DNA of 19,616 bases. Origin: Candidatus Peregrinibacteria bacterium (GTDB taxonomy: Bacteria > Patescibacteriota > Gracilibacteria > Peribacterales > Peribacteraceae). The translations under genes were made by a program, and so were the position numbers. A model generated the notes under the pieces. The model ran no database searches, was not told the origin of the DNA, and saw only the letters and a program-made list of their open reading frames with translations. The stretch lies in the NCBI GenBank assembly GCA_018662075.1, contig JABJGX010000070.1:1-19616 (forward strand), in the 5' to 3' direction. Below, piece by piece: positions 1 through 7,733 of this stretch (position 1 is its first letter; each line of letters begins with the position of its first letter).

Positions 1-102
1 GATCCTAAAAAAGTAAAAGCAACCTTCTCTAAGGACTCCATCCTCAAAGTCCTTATCCCGAAAGAGGAGAAGGTCAAGATTGTAAGGATTAGCGAGGGGT
101 AA
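1..102 (+). CDS. Small heat-shock protein (Hsp20/alpha-crystallin family), C-terminal end only
   Basis: The first 33 codons are open from the window edge to a TAA stop at 100-102. The peptide has the end of an alpha-crystallin domain: Val-Lys-Ala-Thr-Phe, then a short turn, then a strand reading Leu-Lys-Val-Leu-Ile-Pro-Lys. This matches the usual family pattern of 'A-x-F-x-x-G-x-L-x-V-x-x-P-K' before a short charged tail. The usual Gly before the Leu is replaced (Ser-Ile-Leu). Small heat-shock proteins are ATP-independent holdases that bind unfolding proteins in the cytoplasm. The start and most of the domain lie outside the window, so the call rests on one motif. The gene ends 8 bp from the tail of the convergent gene at 111-458, with no terminator between. 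Confidence 0.6.
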   Translation, partial: DPKKVKATFSKDSILKVLIPKEEKVKIVRISEG

Positions 103-110
103 TCGAAGAA

Positions 111-458
111 CTACTTCTTCTTTTTCTTTGCTGGTGCCTTCTTTGCTGGAACCTTCTTCTTCACAGCCTTCTTTGCGGTTGGCTTCTTTGTTGCCTTCTT
201 TACAGCGGCAGGCTTTCTTTTTGGAGAGCCCTTCAGCTTACTTTTTACTTCTTTTGGAATCATCTGCATGCTTTCCAGAACATCCTCTCCTCCCATAAGC
301 CTCCAGTCTACTTCTTTCAGAAGTGCATTGAACTGCTTCAGTGTTTTCTCTACCGCCTTGGAGTCTGACTCTTTGTTATCTAAAAAGTTCCATAGTTCCA
401 CCTGCATCAGGTAGAGGTTTTGTACTTTTGAGAGCGGTGAATCCTTTTTTGTAGACAT
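111..458 (-). CDS. Lysine-rich protein with histone H1-like C-terminal tail
   Basis: This is a 115-residue protein in two parts. Residues 1-75 are a mostly helical, mixed-charge region of no family I recognise. Residues 77-115 are almost only Lys, Ala, Pro, Val and Thr, in repeats of the Ala-Lys-Lys type ending in a run of five Lys. Such tails occur in eukaryotic H1 and bacterial H1-like proteins and bind DNA or RNA without sequence specificity. I infer a nucleoid-associated or RNA-binding role; the N-terminal half could instead be a protein-interaction module. A very good promoter (TTGACA-17-TACAAT, 485-513) lies just upstream and would give a leader of about 20 nt without a Shine-Dalgarno. 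No signal peptide is visible, so it is probably cytoplasmic. Confidence 0.8.
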   Translation of the reverse strand: MSTKKDSPLSKVQNLYLMQVELWNFLDNKESDSKAVEKTLKQFNALLKEVDWRLMGGEDVLESMQMIPKEVKSKLKGSPKRKPAAVKKATKKPTAKKAVKKKVPAKKAPAKKKKK

Positions 459-484
459 AGTATTTGAAGTAGGAAAATCAGATC

Positions 485-513
485 ATTGTAGTCAATATTG
501 CAATCCTTGTCAA
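485..513 (-). promoter_or_regulatory. Sigma70-type promoter of the lysine-rich protein gene
   Basis: On the minus strand, TTGACA (508-513) and TACAAT (485-490) are separated by exactly 17 bp. One base differs from the full consensus. Transcription should start near 478, about 20 nt before the ATG at 458. Confidence 0.75.
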
Positions 514-534
514 TTTAGGATGTAAACTAAAATT

Positions 535-554
535 GTAAAGGTCGCAAACCTTAC
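535..554. other. Small inverted repeat in the 459-677 divergent intergenic region
   Basis: GTAAAGGT and ACCTTAC can form a 7-bp stem with one bulged A and a CGCAA loop. It lies upstream of both divergent promoters and has no T-tract, so it is not a terminator. It could be an operator or mean nothing. Otherwise the 219-bp region holds only the two promoters and the tandem repeat listed here. Confidence 0.3.
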
Positions 555-635
555 ACCAGAATCGGCAAATGCAAAGAAAATTTACTATTTTTTCTTTTGT
601 CCGATGTGCGAGTTATCTTTGGTAATTCTTAAAAG

Positions 636-655
636 TTTTATGCAATTTTATGCAA
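636..655 (+). repeat. Perfect tandem 10-bp repeat upstream of galU
   Basis: TTTTATGCAA occurs twice back to back. The spacing of one helical turn places both copies on the same DNA face, and the pair ends 9 bp before the galU -10 box. This is the geometry of a paired regulator-binding site, though that role is inferred. Confidence 0.6.
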
Positions 656-664
656 AAAGCCTGC

Positions 665-670
665 TACTAT
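665..670 (+). promoter_or_regulatory. galU -10 box (TACTAT), likely leaderless start
   Basis: TACTAT ends 7 nt before the galU ATG, with no good -35 at the usual distance. If it is used, transcription starts at or next to the initiation codon. There is no Shine-Dalgarno sequence before the ATG, which fits leaderless translation. Confidence 0.5.
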
Positions 671-677
671 CGCGCTA

Positions 678-1511
678 ATGCCAATTACACAAGCAATATT
701 ACCGGTAGCGGGGCTCGGAACACGGTTTCTTCCGTGGACAAAATCTGTTGCAAAAGAGATGCTTCCTATTGGAAATCAGCCAATCATTGCCAAAATCGTG
801 GATGAATGTATGGATGCGGGCATAAAAGACATATGCTTCGTTATAAGCCACGGTAAGGAGATGATCCCAACATACTTCTATGAAAGCCCAGAACTCGAGG
901 CAGAGCTCAAAAAAAGGGGCAAAACAGAGCAATTAGAACACCTATTGAAGTACAACGAGGCTGATTTCCATGTTGTGTACCAAGAAGATCAGCTTGGCGA
1001 TGGTCATGCCATCCTTCAAGCAGCGGACTGGATCAACAGTGAACACGTCGCTGTACTGTTTGGTGATGACATCTTTTCAGGCGAGCATTCAGGTATTGCG
1101 CAGCTTATGGCTGCACATGATGCACTTACTTCAGATGATCAGGGGGCAATTCTTGCGCTAGAGAAGCTTGAGGATTCACAAATAAGCCAGAAAGGTATTG
1201 TCGAAGTGGGTAGTATTCACGCAACTATAGAAAGACTTCAGTCTATTAAGAGCCTTGTCGAAAAACCAAATCTTGAGGATGCACCTTCTAACCTTGGTAT
1301 TGTTGGTCGGTATATTGTACCTCGATCTACTATCGACCTCCTTCCGAGTGTTGGCGCGAGCCACGGAGGAGAGATTAGACTTATTGATGCACTTATAGAA
1401 CAACTCGGCTCTATCCCTATTCATGGACTTGAGTGTACTGGCATCCGTCTCGATACAGGAACTCCGGAAGGTTATGCCAGAGCTGTTCAAGTGCTGACTG
1501 CAGACCTTTAA
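678..1511 (+). CDS. galU: UTP--glucose-1-phosphate uridylyltransferase (GalU)
   Basis: This enzyme makes UDP-glucose from UTP and glucose-1-phosphate, the sugar donor for envelope polysaccharides and glycolipids. At 277 residues it is slightly shorter than typical bacterial GalU. The nucleotide-binding signature is clear at residues 9-28: Pro-Val-Ala-Gly-Leu-Gly-Thr-Arg, followed by Lys-Glu-Met-Leu-Pro-Ile. Further family blocks are Leu-Gly-Asp-Gly-His-Ala near 107-112, the metal/sugar-site Phe-Gly-Asp-Asp near 129-132, Val-Glu-Lys-Pro near 194-197, Ser-Asn-Leu-Gly-Ile-Val-Gly-Arg-Tyr, and a late Gly-Glu-Ile-Arg-Leu-Ile-Asp-Ala block. The ATG was chosen because the family motif begins nine residues in and a -10 box lies just upstream. 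Its TAA overlaps the end of the convergent gene at 1508-1990 by 4 bp. It probably supplies glycosyltransferases such as the one at 13969-15024 (inference). Confidence 0.96.
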   Translation: MPITQAILPVAGLGTRFLPWTKSVAKEMLPIGNQPIIAKIVDECMDAGIKDICFVISHGKEMIPTYFYESPELEAELKKRGKTEQLEHLLKYNEADFHVVYQEDQLGDGHAILQAADWINSEHVAVLFGDDIFSGEHSGIAQLMAAHDALTSDDQGAILALEKLEDSQISQKGIVEVGSIHATIERLQSIKSLVEKPNLEDAPSNLGIVGRYIVPRSTIDLLPSVGASHGGEIRLIDALIEQLGSIPIHGLECTGIRLDTGTPEGYARAVQVLTADL

Positions 1512-1990
1512 TTGTCATCATCGTCTGAGTCATCATCGTCATCTCCAAAGAAGTCGTCTTTGATGTCTTCCCAGTTATCATCGTCGTCATCGTCGTAACG
1601 ATAATTGTCGTCGTCATCGTCATAGTAACGATAGTTATCGTCATCGTCGTCATCTAAGTAATAGTTGAATGAGTCGTCATCATCGTCATCTCGACCATTG
1701 TTCCGACTCTCGTTACGTAAATAGTTTCGGCTGTATGTCGGAGGAGGTGCTGAGTAGTAATTGTTATTGGTCGAACGCGTATTATAAAAACGTTCAATCA
1801 TACATTCGCCATGCGTGTTTCTGTACAGACAGTTGTCGTTACTGCGCTGTTGGTACACGGGTTGGGGGTAGGTGTAGGGGGTTGGGGAACGGTATTGCAC
1901 CTTGATATGTTCGTAAAAAGAAATCGCCTGCACACTATGTGAACTCGTAAGAGTTGCTAGTACAACTGCGATCACAAAAAACTTTTTCAT
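1508..1990 (-). CDS. Secreted aspartate-rich repeat protein
   Basis: The protein has 160 residues from the ATG at 1990. It starts with a textbook signal peptide (Met-Lys-Lys, a hydrophobic core, and a Val-Gln-Ala cleavage site near residue 22). A Tyr/Asn/Arg/Pro-rich segment follows, holding the only two cysteines (Cys-x8-Cys), and then an acidic tail. In the last 60 residues, 35 are Asp, arranged as runs of four to six Asp separated by short aromatic linkers such as Asn-Tyr-Arg-Tyr. I know no family for it. Asp runs of this kind can bind calcium or other cations, so a cell-surface cation-binding or matrix role is possible. An alternative ATG at 2008 would add six residues, but a -10 box lies between the two ATGs and favours 1990. 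The gene lies 41 bp after the RND transporter gene and could also be read from that operon. Confidence 0.8.
   Translation of the reverse strand: MKKFFVIAVVLATLTSSHSVQAISFYEHIKVQYRSPTPYTYPQPVYQQRSNDNCLYRNTHGECMIERFYNTRSTNNNYYSAPPPTYSRNYLRNESRNNGRDDDDDDSFNYYLDDDDDDNYRYYDDDDDNYRYDDDDDDNWEDIKDDFFGDDDDDSDDDDN
1511..1690 (-). repeat. Asp-codon repeat tract (GAC/GAT-rich)
   Basis: The DNA encoding the acidic tail is a low-complexity tract of GAC and GAT codons. It is interrupted by near-repeated Asn-Tyr-Arg-Tyr linkers, giving imperfect tandem units of about 9-11 codons. Such tracts can change length by slippage or recombination. Confidence 0.7.
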
Positions 1991-1998
1991 AGGGGCAA

Positions 1999-2028
1999 AC
2001 GCTATCATGAATGTTCTTCACACTGCAA
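1999..2028 (-). promoter_or_regulatory. Possible promoter of the Asp-rich protein gene
   Basis: On the minus strand TTGCAG (2023-2028) and TAGCGT (1999-2004) are 18 bp apart, and the -10 box ends 8 nt before the ATG at 1990. The match is moderate. If used, it excludes the upstream ATG at 2008. Confidence 0.4.
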
Positions 2029-2031
2029 GCA

Positions 2032-5000
2032 TTAGAGCTCTTGCATACTGTTCACACGAGCAGCGCGGTCTTTAATAATTGGTGTCTCCTCTTCTGATTC
2101 TTCTGTATACGGTGGCCACACTTTTAGCTGCATCTTCTTGAGCCACGCACAGAGACGAGGGAACCGTTTATACTCTGGGTCTCTTGGTTCGTTAATTCCG
2201 TGCTCTAACCACACGTACAGCACTGGAACTATTACCAGTGTAAAGATTGTTGCGATGACGATACCGATTGCTATCACAATTGCGAGGTCGCGGAATGTTT
2301 CTCCAGTAAAGATCAGTGGAATAACACCGAGAGCAGTCGTGAGTGTTGTCATAATGACTGGCTGCAGACGCTGCTTACATCCTGTCTCTACTGCATCTGG
2401 AACATCATCTGTAAATGCACGGTTCTGGTTGATCTTATCAATAAGCACAATCGCGTCGTTTACGACGATTCCTAGCAGCGCAACCATTCCAATCATTCCA
2501 GGAAATGAGAGTGGTAGTCTGAGAATTGCAAGCCCGTATAGTACCCCCATCACTGCAAGAGGCATTGTACTAAGCACGATGAATACCTGACGGAATGATT
2601 TAAACTGATAGACAAGGATGACGAAGATGAGCAACATCGCAACAATAGATGCACGTGCTAGACTCGCCATAGATTCTGCAGTGTCTTCGTTCTCTCCTCC
2701 AAACTGGATCTGTACTCCTTCTGGAATATCGATTGTCTCGAGCCGCTTGTTAAACTTTTGCAGTACATCTGATAGAACGTACCCTTCTTCGACACTTCCA
2801 CTAACATTGACGACACGGTTAGAATTGTAATGACGGATTGTTGTCACAGCAGACATAAGCTCTACATCGATAAACTCTGACAGGAGAACCTGCTCCCCAG
2901 ACTTCGTTGGGATCTGCATACTGAGAATCTGTGTAATATCTTCTGGGTTACTTCGACAGATAGTCACTGCATCTCTGGTCTCGAGAAGCTGTGTGAGTGG
3001 GTCCTGCAAGCACAGACGGTCTCGGTAATCGATACGGATGACGATGTCTTCCTCTTCCCCTGAGCGTCTGATTTCAGAAGTGTTATCACCAAATACTGAC
3101 GTTCGCATGATGGAACCAAGATCTTGCGCGGTCATTCCAAAGAATTCCAAGCGATCACGCTTCGGTGTGAGATGATACTCTCCTGGGGAGAGCTCTAGGT
3201 TGTCTGTGACGTCTGATGTTCCTTCTACCTTTTTGAGTTCAGCCTTAGCCACAGCCGCAAACTCTTGCACGGTACGCATGTCATCACCGATAAGACGCAT
3301 CTCTATATCTGCACCGCTTGGCGGTCCTCCCGAGAGCTCTTCTACGAGCACTTCTGCCTCTGTAATGACGCGGAGTTCTTTTCGAAGATCACGCGCAATG
3401 TCGTAACTCTTCTTTTTACGTTCTGCTGGGTCTGTAAGAGTTACGGTAATACTTGCTTTATGCGAAGCACTAACAGCACCTCCTCCGAAGCCATCGTTAA
3501 ACCCTCCACCTCCGACAACGGTCACAAAGCGGATAAGCTCTGGCGTGTCTTCGACTATCTTTTCAACATCTTTTGTAATCTCTTTTGTGCGGTCGAGGAC
3601 TGTTCCTTCAGGGGCCGCGATGTTTACGAAGAAGAGGTTAATGTCTTGTGACGCAAAGAGATTAAACTTCACAATACCAAGTGCAAAAAGTGCACCAGAC
3701 AAGAAGAATGCAATAACCATAGACCACAACCAACGCCTTCGTTCTTTCTTTGAGTGAAGAATACGTTTGATATTTCGGCCATACCACTGGGCAAGTTGGT
3801 CAAACTGATTGGCGAGAATTGGTTTTTTCTGTTCCCCCTTTGAACGTTTTAAAATCCATATAGCTACCGGTGGCATGAGCATCAACGCTGTAAAGAGTGA
3901 TGCAATAAGTGTTAAGTTTACGGTGATTGGAATGTGCTTTACGTACTCTCCCATAATCCCCGTCATCAAACCGAGAGGTAGGAATGCAGCAATGGTTGTC
4001 ATTGTTCCAGATACAAGTGGCGCTTTAAATGATGCAACTGAAGCAAGGGCTGCTTCCTCTGGGTCCATGCTGTGCAAATTCGCGTTCTCGTGAATACCCT
4101 CGATAATCACAATGGATGTGTCGATCACGACACCGAGCGAGAGGATAAGTGCAAAGAATGTCAGGAAGTTGAATGTTTCACCGACACCTACAAGCCCCAT
4201 TGCAGTAATAAGATACAAAATTGGGATTGCAGAAGCGGCTGCTGCTGCTTCGCGGATACCAAGTGCAAGATAGAGCGTGATTGCGATAATGAGGATTGTC
4301 TGCCACGCACTACGAAGAAGTACTGCAATGTCTTGTGAGATACGGTCCGACTCGTCATCAGTAACAATGACCTGCATTCCGGGCGGAAGGGTTTTTGCAA
4401 ATTCCTCTACCGCAATCTTTGCATTGTCTGTCATGCGAACAAGGTCCTCTCCTGTCTTTTTATGAACACCAAGAGACACAGCATTTTGATATTGATTAGA
4501 CTCTGCTGTGTAGAGTGTTGTGTGCGTTGTTTGTTCTGCGAATGCGTACCGTACCTCTGCGATATCTTGCAGATATACCGGCTGACCATTTCGCGATGCG
4601 ATCGCCAAAGACTGCAGTTCTTCTGGGCTTCTTAGCTCTGCCTTTAGAGACGCTTGGTAATAGAAGTCGTCTGTCAGAATGCTTCCAACAGGAAAGTCGA
4701 TATGGTTACTAGACACTGCACGACTGACATCTGTAATAGAGAGGCCGAATCCCTCGAGCTTTTGAAGGCTCACGAGTACCTGCATTTCTCTTTGCGGAAG
4801 CCCGCTGACATTTACTTCGTTTACTCCTTTGATTCCTTCGATGATATCTTCGAGCTTATCTGCCTGCTTTTTAAACTCTTCAAGCGGCTCGGAACCGATC
4901 ATTGTAAATGTAATGATAGCTCTGTCATCTGCACGAACTTCTGTAACAATTGGGTCTTCTGCTTGCTCTGGAAGCTTTGAACGGTTGGCATCGACAACGT

Positions 5001-5370
5001 CACGGAGTTCACGGATAGACTCGTCGATGTCTGCACTTGCTTCAAACTCTACCGTGATAGAAGACATTCCTTCTGTAGACGTTGATGTTAATGTCTTTAG
5101 GTTTTCGAGGTTCTTGAGAATGTCTTCGAGCTCGTCTGTGACAAGTTTTTCAACGTCTCCTGGAGATGCACCTGGGTACGGAACAGATACAATACCAATT
5201 GGAATCTTCACCTCTGGACTAGACTCAACAGGCAAGAGGCTTAGTGCATATCCTCCTCCAATCACACATGCGAGAAGTGTAATAATAGACAGGTGTCCAT
5301 TACGCACAAAGAATGATAGCGACGATTGACGCATATTTTCAGCCTTTTGTATCAGTGCTTGTCTTTCCAT
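2032..5370 (-). CDS. RND-family efflux transporter, inner-membrane pump subunit
   Basis: At 1112 residues this is a full-length AcrB/MexB-type protein (Pfam ACR_tran). It has one membrane segment at about 26-46, a large extracytoplasmic loop, membrane segments from about 353 to 510, a second membrane-proximal helix near 545-565 and a second large loop. A final bundle contains Gly-Ile-Val-Val-Asn-Asp-Ala-Ile-Val. The early loop motif Val-Pro-Tyr-Pro-Gly-Ala-Ser-Pro is typical. In helix 4 the usual Asp-Asp pair of the proton path is Asp417-Thr418, so only one Asp remains. RND pumps use proton influx to export drugs, lipids or other hydrophobic molecules. The ATG lies 3 bp after the HlyD stop, so the two are translated as an operon. 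No TolC-like outer-membrane partner is present here, and the substrate cannot be told. Confidence 0.93.
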   Translation of the reverse strand: MERQALIQKAENMRQSSLSFFVRNGHLSIITLLACVIGGGYALSLLPVESSPEVKIPIGIVSVPYPGASPGDVEKLVTDELEDILKNLENLKTLTSTSTEGMSSITVEFEASADIDESIRELRDVVDANRSKLPEQAEDPIVTEVRADDRAIITFTMIGSEPLEEFKKQADKLEDIIEGIKGVNEVNVSGLPQREMQVLVSLQKLEGFGLSITDVSRAVSSNHIDFPVGSILTDDFYYQASLKAELRSPEELQSLAIASRNGQPVYLQDIAEVRYAFAEQTTHTTLYTAESNQYQNAVSLGVHKKTGEDLVRMTDNAKIAVEEFAKTLPPGMQVIVTDDESDRISQDIAVLLRSAWQTILIIAITLYLALGIREAAAAASAIPILYLITAMGLVGVGETFNFLTFFALILSLGVVIDTSIVIIEGIHENANLHSMDPEEAALASVASFKAPLVSGTMTTIAAFLPLGLMTGIMGEYVKHIPITVNLTLIASLFTALMLMPPVAIWILKRSKGEQKKPILANQFDQLAQWYGRNIKRILHSKKERRRWLWSMVIAFFLSGALFALGIVKFNLFASQDINLFFVNIAAPEGTVLDRTKEITKDVEKIVEDTPELIRFVTVVGGGGFNDGFGGGAVSASHKASITVTLTDPAERKKKSYDIARDLRKELRVITEAEVLVEELSGGPPSGADIEMRLIGDDMRTVQEFAAVAKAELKKVEGTSDVTDNLELSPGEYHLTPKRDRLEFFGMTAQDLGSIMRTSVFGDNTSEIRRSGEEEDIVIRIDYRDRLCLQDPLTQLLETRDAVTICRSNPEDITQILSMQIPTKSGEQVLLSEFIDVELMSAVTTIRHYNSNRVVNVSGSVEEGYVLSDVLQKFNKRLETIDIPEGVQIQFGGENEDTAESMASLARASIVAMLLIFVILVYQFKSFRQVFIVLSTMPLAVMGVLYGLAILRLPLSFPGMIGMVALLGIVVNDAIVLIDKINQNRAFTDDVPDAVETGCKQRLQPVIMTTLTTALGVIPLIFTGETFRDLAIVIAIGIVIATIFTLVIVPVLYVWLEHGINEPRDPEYKRFPRLCAWLKKMQLKVWPPYTEESEEETPIIKDRAARVNSMQEL

Positions 5371-5373
5371 GGA

Positions 5374-7134
5374 TTACGGCAAAAGAAGTACATGCTGTCC
5401 GTCGATACTCAGTGCTCTTCCTCCTTCGATAATCACGTGATCGCCCTTCGCAATACCGTCGACTATTTCAATATACCTTCCGGAGAGTGCTCCGATAGTA
5501 ACCGCTCTTTTTTTAGCAATATATATGTCTTCAGAAGATGCATTTTCGAGCTCTTCTGTCTCTTTTGTTACAACCCATACAAATGTTTCTGCTGCACTGA
5601 CGTGCACAGAAGTAACCGGAAGGAATATACGGTCGTCATCCTGCTGCTTTACCGTACGGAGTGAGAACTGTAGCTCTACAAAAGAACCAACTTGTAATGA
5701 GTCTCCACCAATACGAAGCTCTACTTTGAACTTCTTCGATGCAGGATCTGCACTAGGGGAAACAGATGCAACGCGTGCCTTGTACTCTCCATCTACCATT
5801 ACTTCATCGCCTGGGGTGATCTGACGAACCTCTTCTGCAGAAACGTAGGTGATAATCTTTAACCACTCCGCGTTCTCCATTGTCAGGATGAGATCGCCTG
5901 GCTGCACCTCACGACCTATGCGCAATGGGATGTCTGTTACCACTCCATCGAATGGAGCAATAATGCTTAATTCATTTTGATTGATACGTGCAAGGTCAAG
6001 CTCTCCACGTGCTGTTGTAATGTTACTGAAAGCCGAAATCTCGCTCGACTTTGCAGATGCAATAGCGCTTTCAAGTGAGTTCTTTGCACGCTCAATATCG
6101 AGCTCTGCCTTCTTTTGCGATGCTTCGATCTGCGCCATTGAAGTAGCGTATGCAGCCTCTGCATCGATGATCACCTGAGACCGCCCACCCGTACTCTGCA
6201 TCGCAGCATCGAGTGATGCTTTTGCAGTATTTAATTCTGAAATGACCGTGCGAACGTTTGTGATCTTTGTATTGATATCAGTGATATCGGTATTAAGATC
6301 TGTAACGGTATAGACCGTGCTCGTCACACTATTGTGCAGTGTTGTCAGAGACATCGAGAGGGTAATCTCTGTTTGTTCTAGTAGCCCTAGTGAATCTTTG
6401 TAGGTTGGACGAATAGACCGGTAAGCATTGTATGCGTCTATCATTGCGTCACTTACTTTGAGCTTCTGAGTTGGGTCCCTCACTCCGATGTGTGTTTCTT
6501 TTTCGTATGTAAGCCCAACCTGCTCTGGGGAGAACTCGAGTATTTCGTCTGCACGAGTAAGAGCACTGTGCACTGTTGTGACAGTTTTTCGAATTGCAGC
6601 GTCAAGAGCTGCATCTGCAGATGCTTCGGACAGTCCGAAATTCAATGTTGTAGACTTTAAAGTTTCCTCTGTCTGAACCGTCTTTGCTGCATTCTCTTTT
6701 GTCAGCTTTTCTTGGTTTATCTGTGCTGACTTCAGTGCAATTTTTGCATCATCTACATTTTGCTGCGTTTGAATGCGAGTCTGCTGTAGGTTCTGGCCAG
6801 TTGTCACATAGAAAGCATTTGCAGTTGTGAACTTCTGTTCAACCTCGAAGGCACGAAGTGTGACGAGGACATCACCTTCTTTTACGATGTCTCCGATGTT
6901 TGCCTTGATCTCTTTTACGGTTGCCTTGAAATCTGTTCCGAAGTTTGCAGACTTCTCTGCTTCCACTTCTCCTGTTGCGGACATATTTCTCTGTAGTCCA
7001 GATGCGATAGAAAGAACCTCCACCTTTGGAAGCGTTGCCTCTATAACTTCTTGTTCAGGTGCCGAAGAGCATCCGCGTAATACGAGAAGTATAACGACTA
7101 CTCCTGCTGCAATGATTAAAGAGATAATACGCAT
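5374..7134 (-). CDS. HlyD/MFP-family periplasmic adaptor subunit of the RND pump
   Basis: This 586-residue adaptor begins with a hydrophobic anchor (about 3-20) followed by Gly-Cys at 21-22. The sequence before the Cys (Leu-Arg-Gly) is a poor lipobox, so lipidation is possible but not secure. The first half of the lipoyl-like domain is at about 55-100 (Gly-Asp-Ile-Val-Lys-Glu-Gly-Asp). A very long helical hairpin rich in Ala, Thr, Glu and Gln runs from about 100 to 388, and the second lipoyl half follows at about 390-420 (Ala-Pro-Phe-Asp-Gly-Val-Val). Beta-barrel and membrane-proximal domains occupy the rest. Typical RND adaptors are nearer 370-420 residues; the extra length is in the hairpin, including a helical insert at about 180-310. 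It is the first gene of the operon, with the pump gene 3 bp downstream and its own strong promoter. Confidence 0.9.
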   Translation of the reverse strand: MRIISLIIAAGVVVILLVLRGCSSAPEQEVIEATLPKVEVLSIASGLQRNMSATGEVEAEKSANFGTDFKATVKEIKANIGDIVKEGDVLVTLRAFEVEQKFTTANAFYVTTGQNLQQTRIQTQQNVDDAKIALKSAQINQEKLTKENAAKTVQTEETLKSTTLNFGLSEASADAALDAAIRKTVTTVHSALTRADEILEFSPEQVGLTYEKETHIGVRDPTQKLKVSDAMIDAYNAYRSIRPTYKDSLGLLEQTEITLSMSLTTLHNSVTSTVYTVTDLNTDITDINTKITNVRTVISELNTAKASLDAAMQSTGGRSQVIIDAEAAYATSMAQIEASQKKAELDIERAKNSLESAIASAKSSEISAFSNITTARGELDLARINQNELSIIAPFDGVVTDIPLRIGREVQPGDLILTMENAEWLKIITYVSAEEVRQITPGDEVMVDGEYKARVASVSPSADPASKKFKVELRIGGDSLQVGSFVELQFSLRTVKQQDDDRIFLPVTSVHVSAAETFVWVVTKETEELENASSEDIYIAKKRAVTIGALSGRYIEIVDGIAKGDHVIIEGGRALSIDGQHVLLLP

Positions 7135-7147
7135 GAATTAGAGTAGT

Positions 7148-7176
7148 AAAATACAATATTTGGTAATTTAAGTCAA
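7148..7176 (-). promoter_or_regulatory. Sigma70-type promoter of the HlyD-RND operon
   Basis: On the minus strand TTGACT (7171-7176) and TATTTT (7148-7153) are separated by exactly 17 bp. Transcription should begin near 7141, leaving a leader of about 7 nt before the ATG at 7134. No operator-like repeat is obvious around it. Confidence 0.65.
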
Positions 7177-7211
7177 TATACTATTACAACTGGATTGTGA
7201 TCGTTTTCGGC

Positions 7212-7238
7212 AAAAAAAACAAGCCCCAGAAGGGCTTG
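7212..7238 (-). terminator. Rho-independent terminator of the small exported protein gene
   Basis: Reading the minus strand, CAAGCCC and GGGCTTG form a 7-bp stem with a 5-nt loop (7220-7238), followed at once by eight T residues (7212-7219). It lies about 30 bp after the stop codon of the gene at 7270-7686 and isolates that gene from the HlyD promoter just downstream. It is the only canonical intrinsic terminator I found in the window. Confidence 0.85.
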
Positions 7239-7269
7239 ATTTAGGATTCAAGTTTGTACCTTACTTTCC

Positions 7270-7686
7270 TTAGAAACAGTGGTAATTTATAGGTTCTGCT
7301 CTGTAAGGCAGCCTCTGGTATACAAAATTCATACAGTACGTATCTGGACTCAAATGATGTGCACGAACTGGATCTTGGTATCCACGCCACTGAGCGTAAC
7401 TTCCTTCAGTGTAATTTGATACTCCTCCTTTACGGAAGAATGGGTGCAATACGCTTCTTTCAGCGTAAATTGGGTGGTAATAGGCTGGGTTATTGAACTG
7501 GTATCCACGGCTGCTTCGGCGCTCTTCTGCACGTGCCTTACGACGGTTTTCTTCACGTGTTCGCTGCTCGTATGGGTGCTCTCCGTAGCGGTTATCTGTA
7601 ATAACACCTGCATATGCTGCAGCAGAAGGGGTGATCGCGCTAAAAGCGATGAATAGGCCAGTGATGGATGCAATAGTTTTAAACAT
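7270..7686 (-). CDS. Small exported protein with one cysteine pair, unknown function
   Basis: The protein has 138 residues. Residues 1 to about 26 form a signal peptide (Met-Phe-Lys, hydrophobic core, Ala-rich cleavage region). The mature part is rich in Tyr, Arg, Glu and Pro, with a basic stretch near 45-60 (Arg-Arg-Lys-Ala-Arg-Ala-Glu-Glu-Arg-Arg). It ends in a segment with the only two cysteines, separated by 18 residues, the second being next to last. I recognise no family. It has its own promoter and terminator, so it is a single-gene unit, divergent from another exported protein at 7789. The shared cysteine-pair design with the genes at 1508-1990 and 7789-8415 suggests extracytoplasmic disulfide-bonded proteins (inference). 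Confidence 0.75.
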   Translation of the reverse strand: MFKTIASITGLFIAFSAITPSAAAYAGVITDNRYGEHPYEQRTREENRRKARAEERRSSRGYQFNNPAYYHPIYAERSVLHPFFRKGGVSNYTEGSYAQWRGYQDPVRAHHLSPDTYCMNFVYQRLPYRAEPINYHCF

Positions 7687-7694
7687 AGTGAGGT

Positions 7695-7722
7695 ACTATA
7701 AGATAATTTTGCCTAATGTCAA
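7695..7722 (-). promoter_or_regulatory. Strong promoter of the 7270-7686 gene
   Basis: On the minus strand TTGACA (7717-7722) is followed after 16 bp by TATAGT (7695-7700). The -10 box ends 8 nt before the ATG at 7686, so the mRNA should be leaderless or nearly so. Confidence 0.75.
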
Positions 7723-7733
7723 TAGGCTAAACT

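Noticed and set aside
1511..1690. CRISPR or non-coding tandem repeat
   Set aside because: The repeat is codon-phased GAC/GAT inside an open reading frame with a signal peptide.
1991..2008. Upstream ATG at 2008 for the Asp-rich protein
   Set aside because: The likely -10 box (1999-2004) lies between the two ATGs, and the Met-Lys-Lys signal-peptide start is at 1990.
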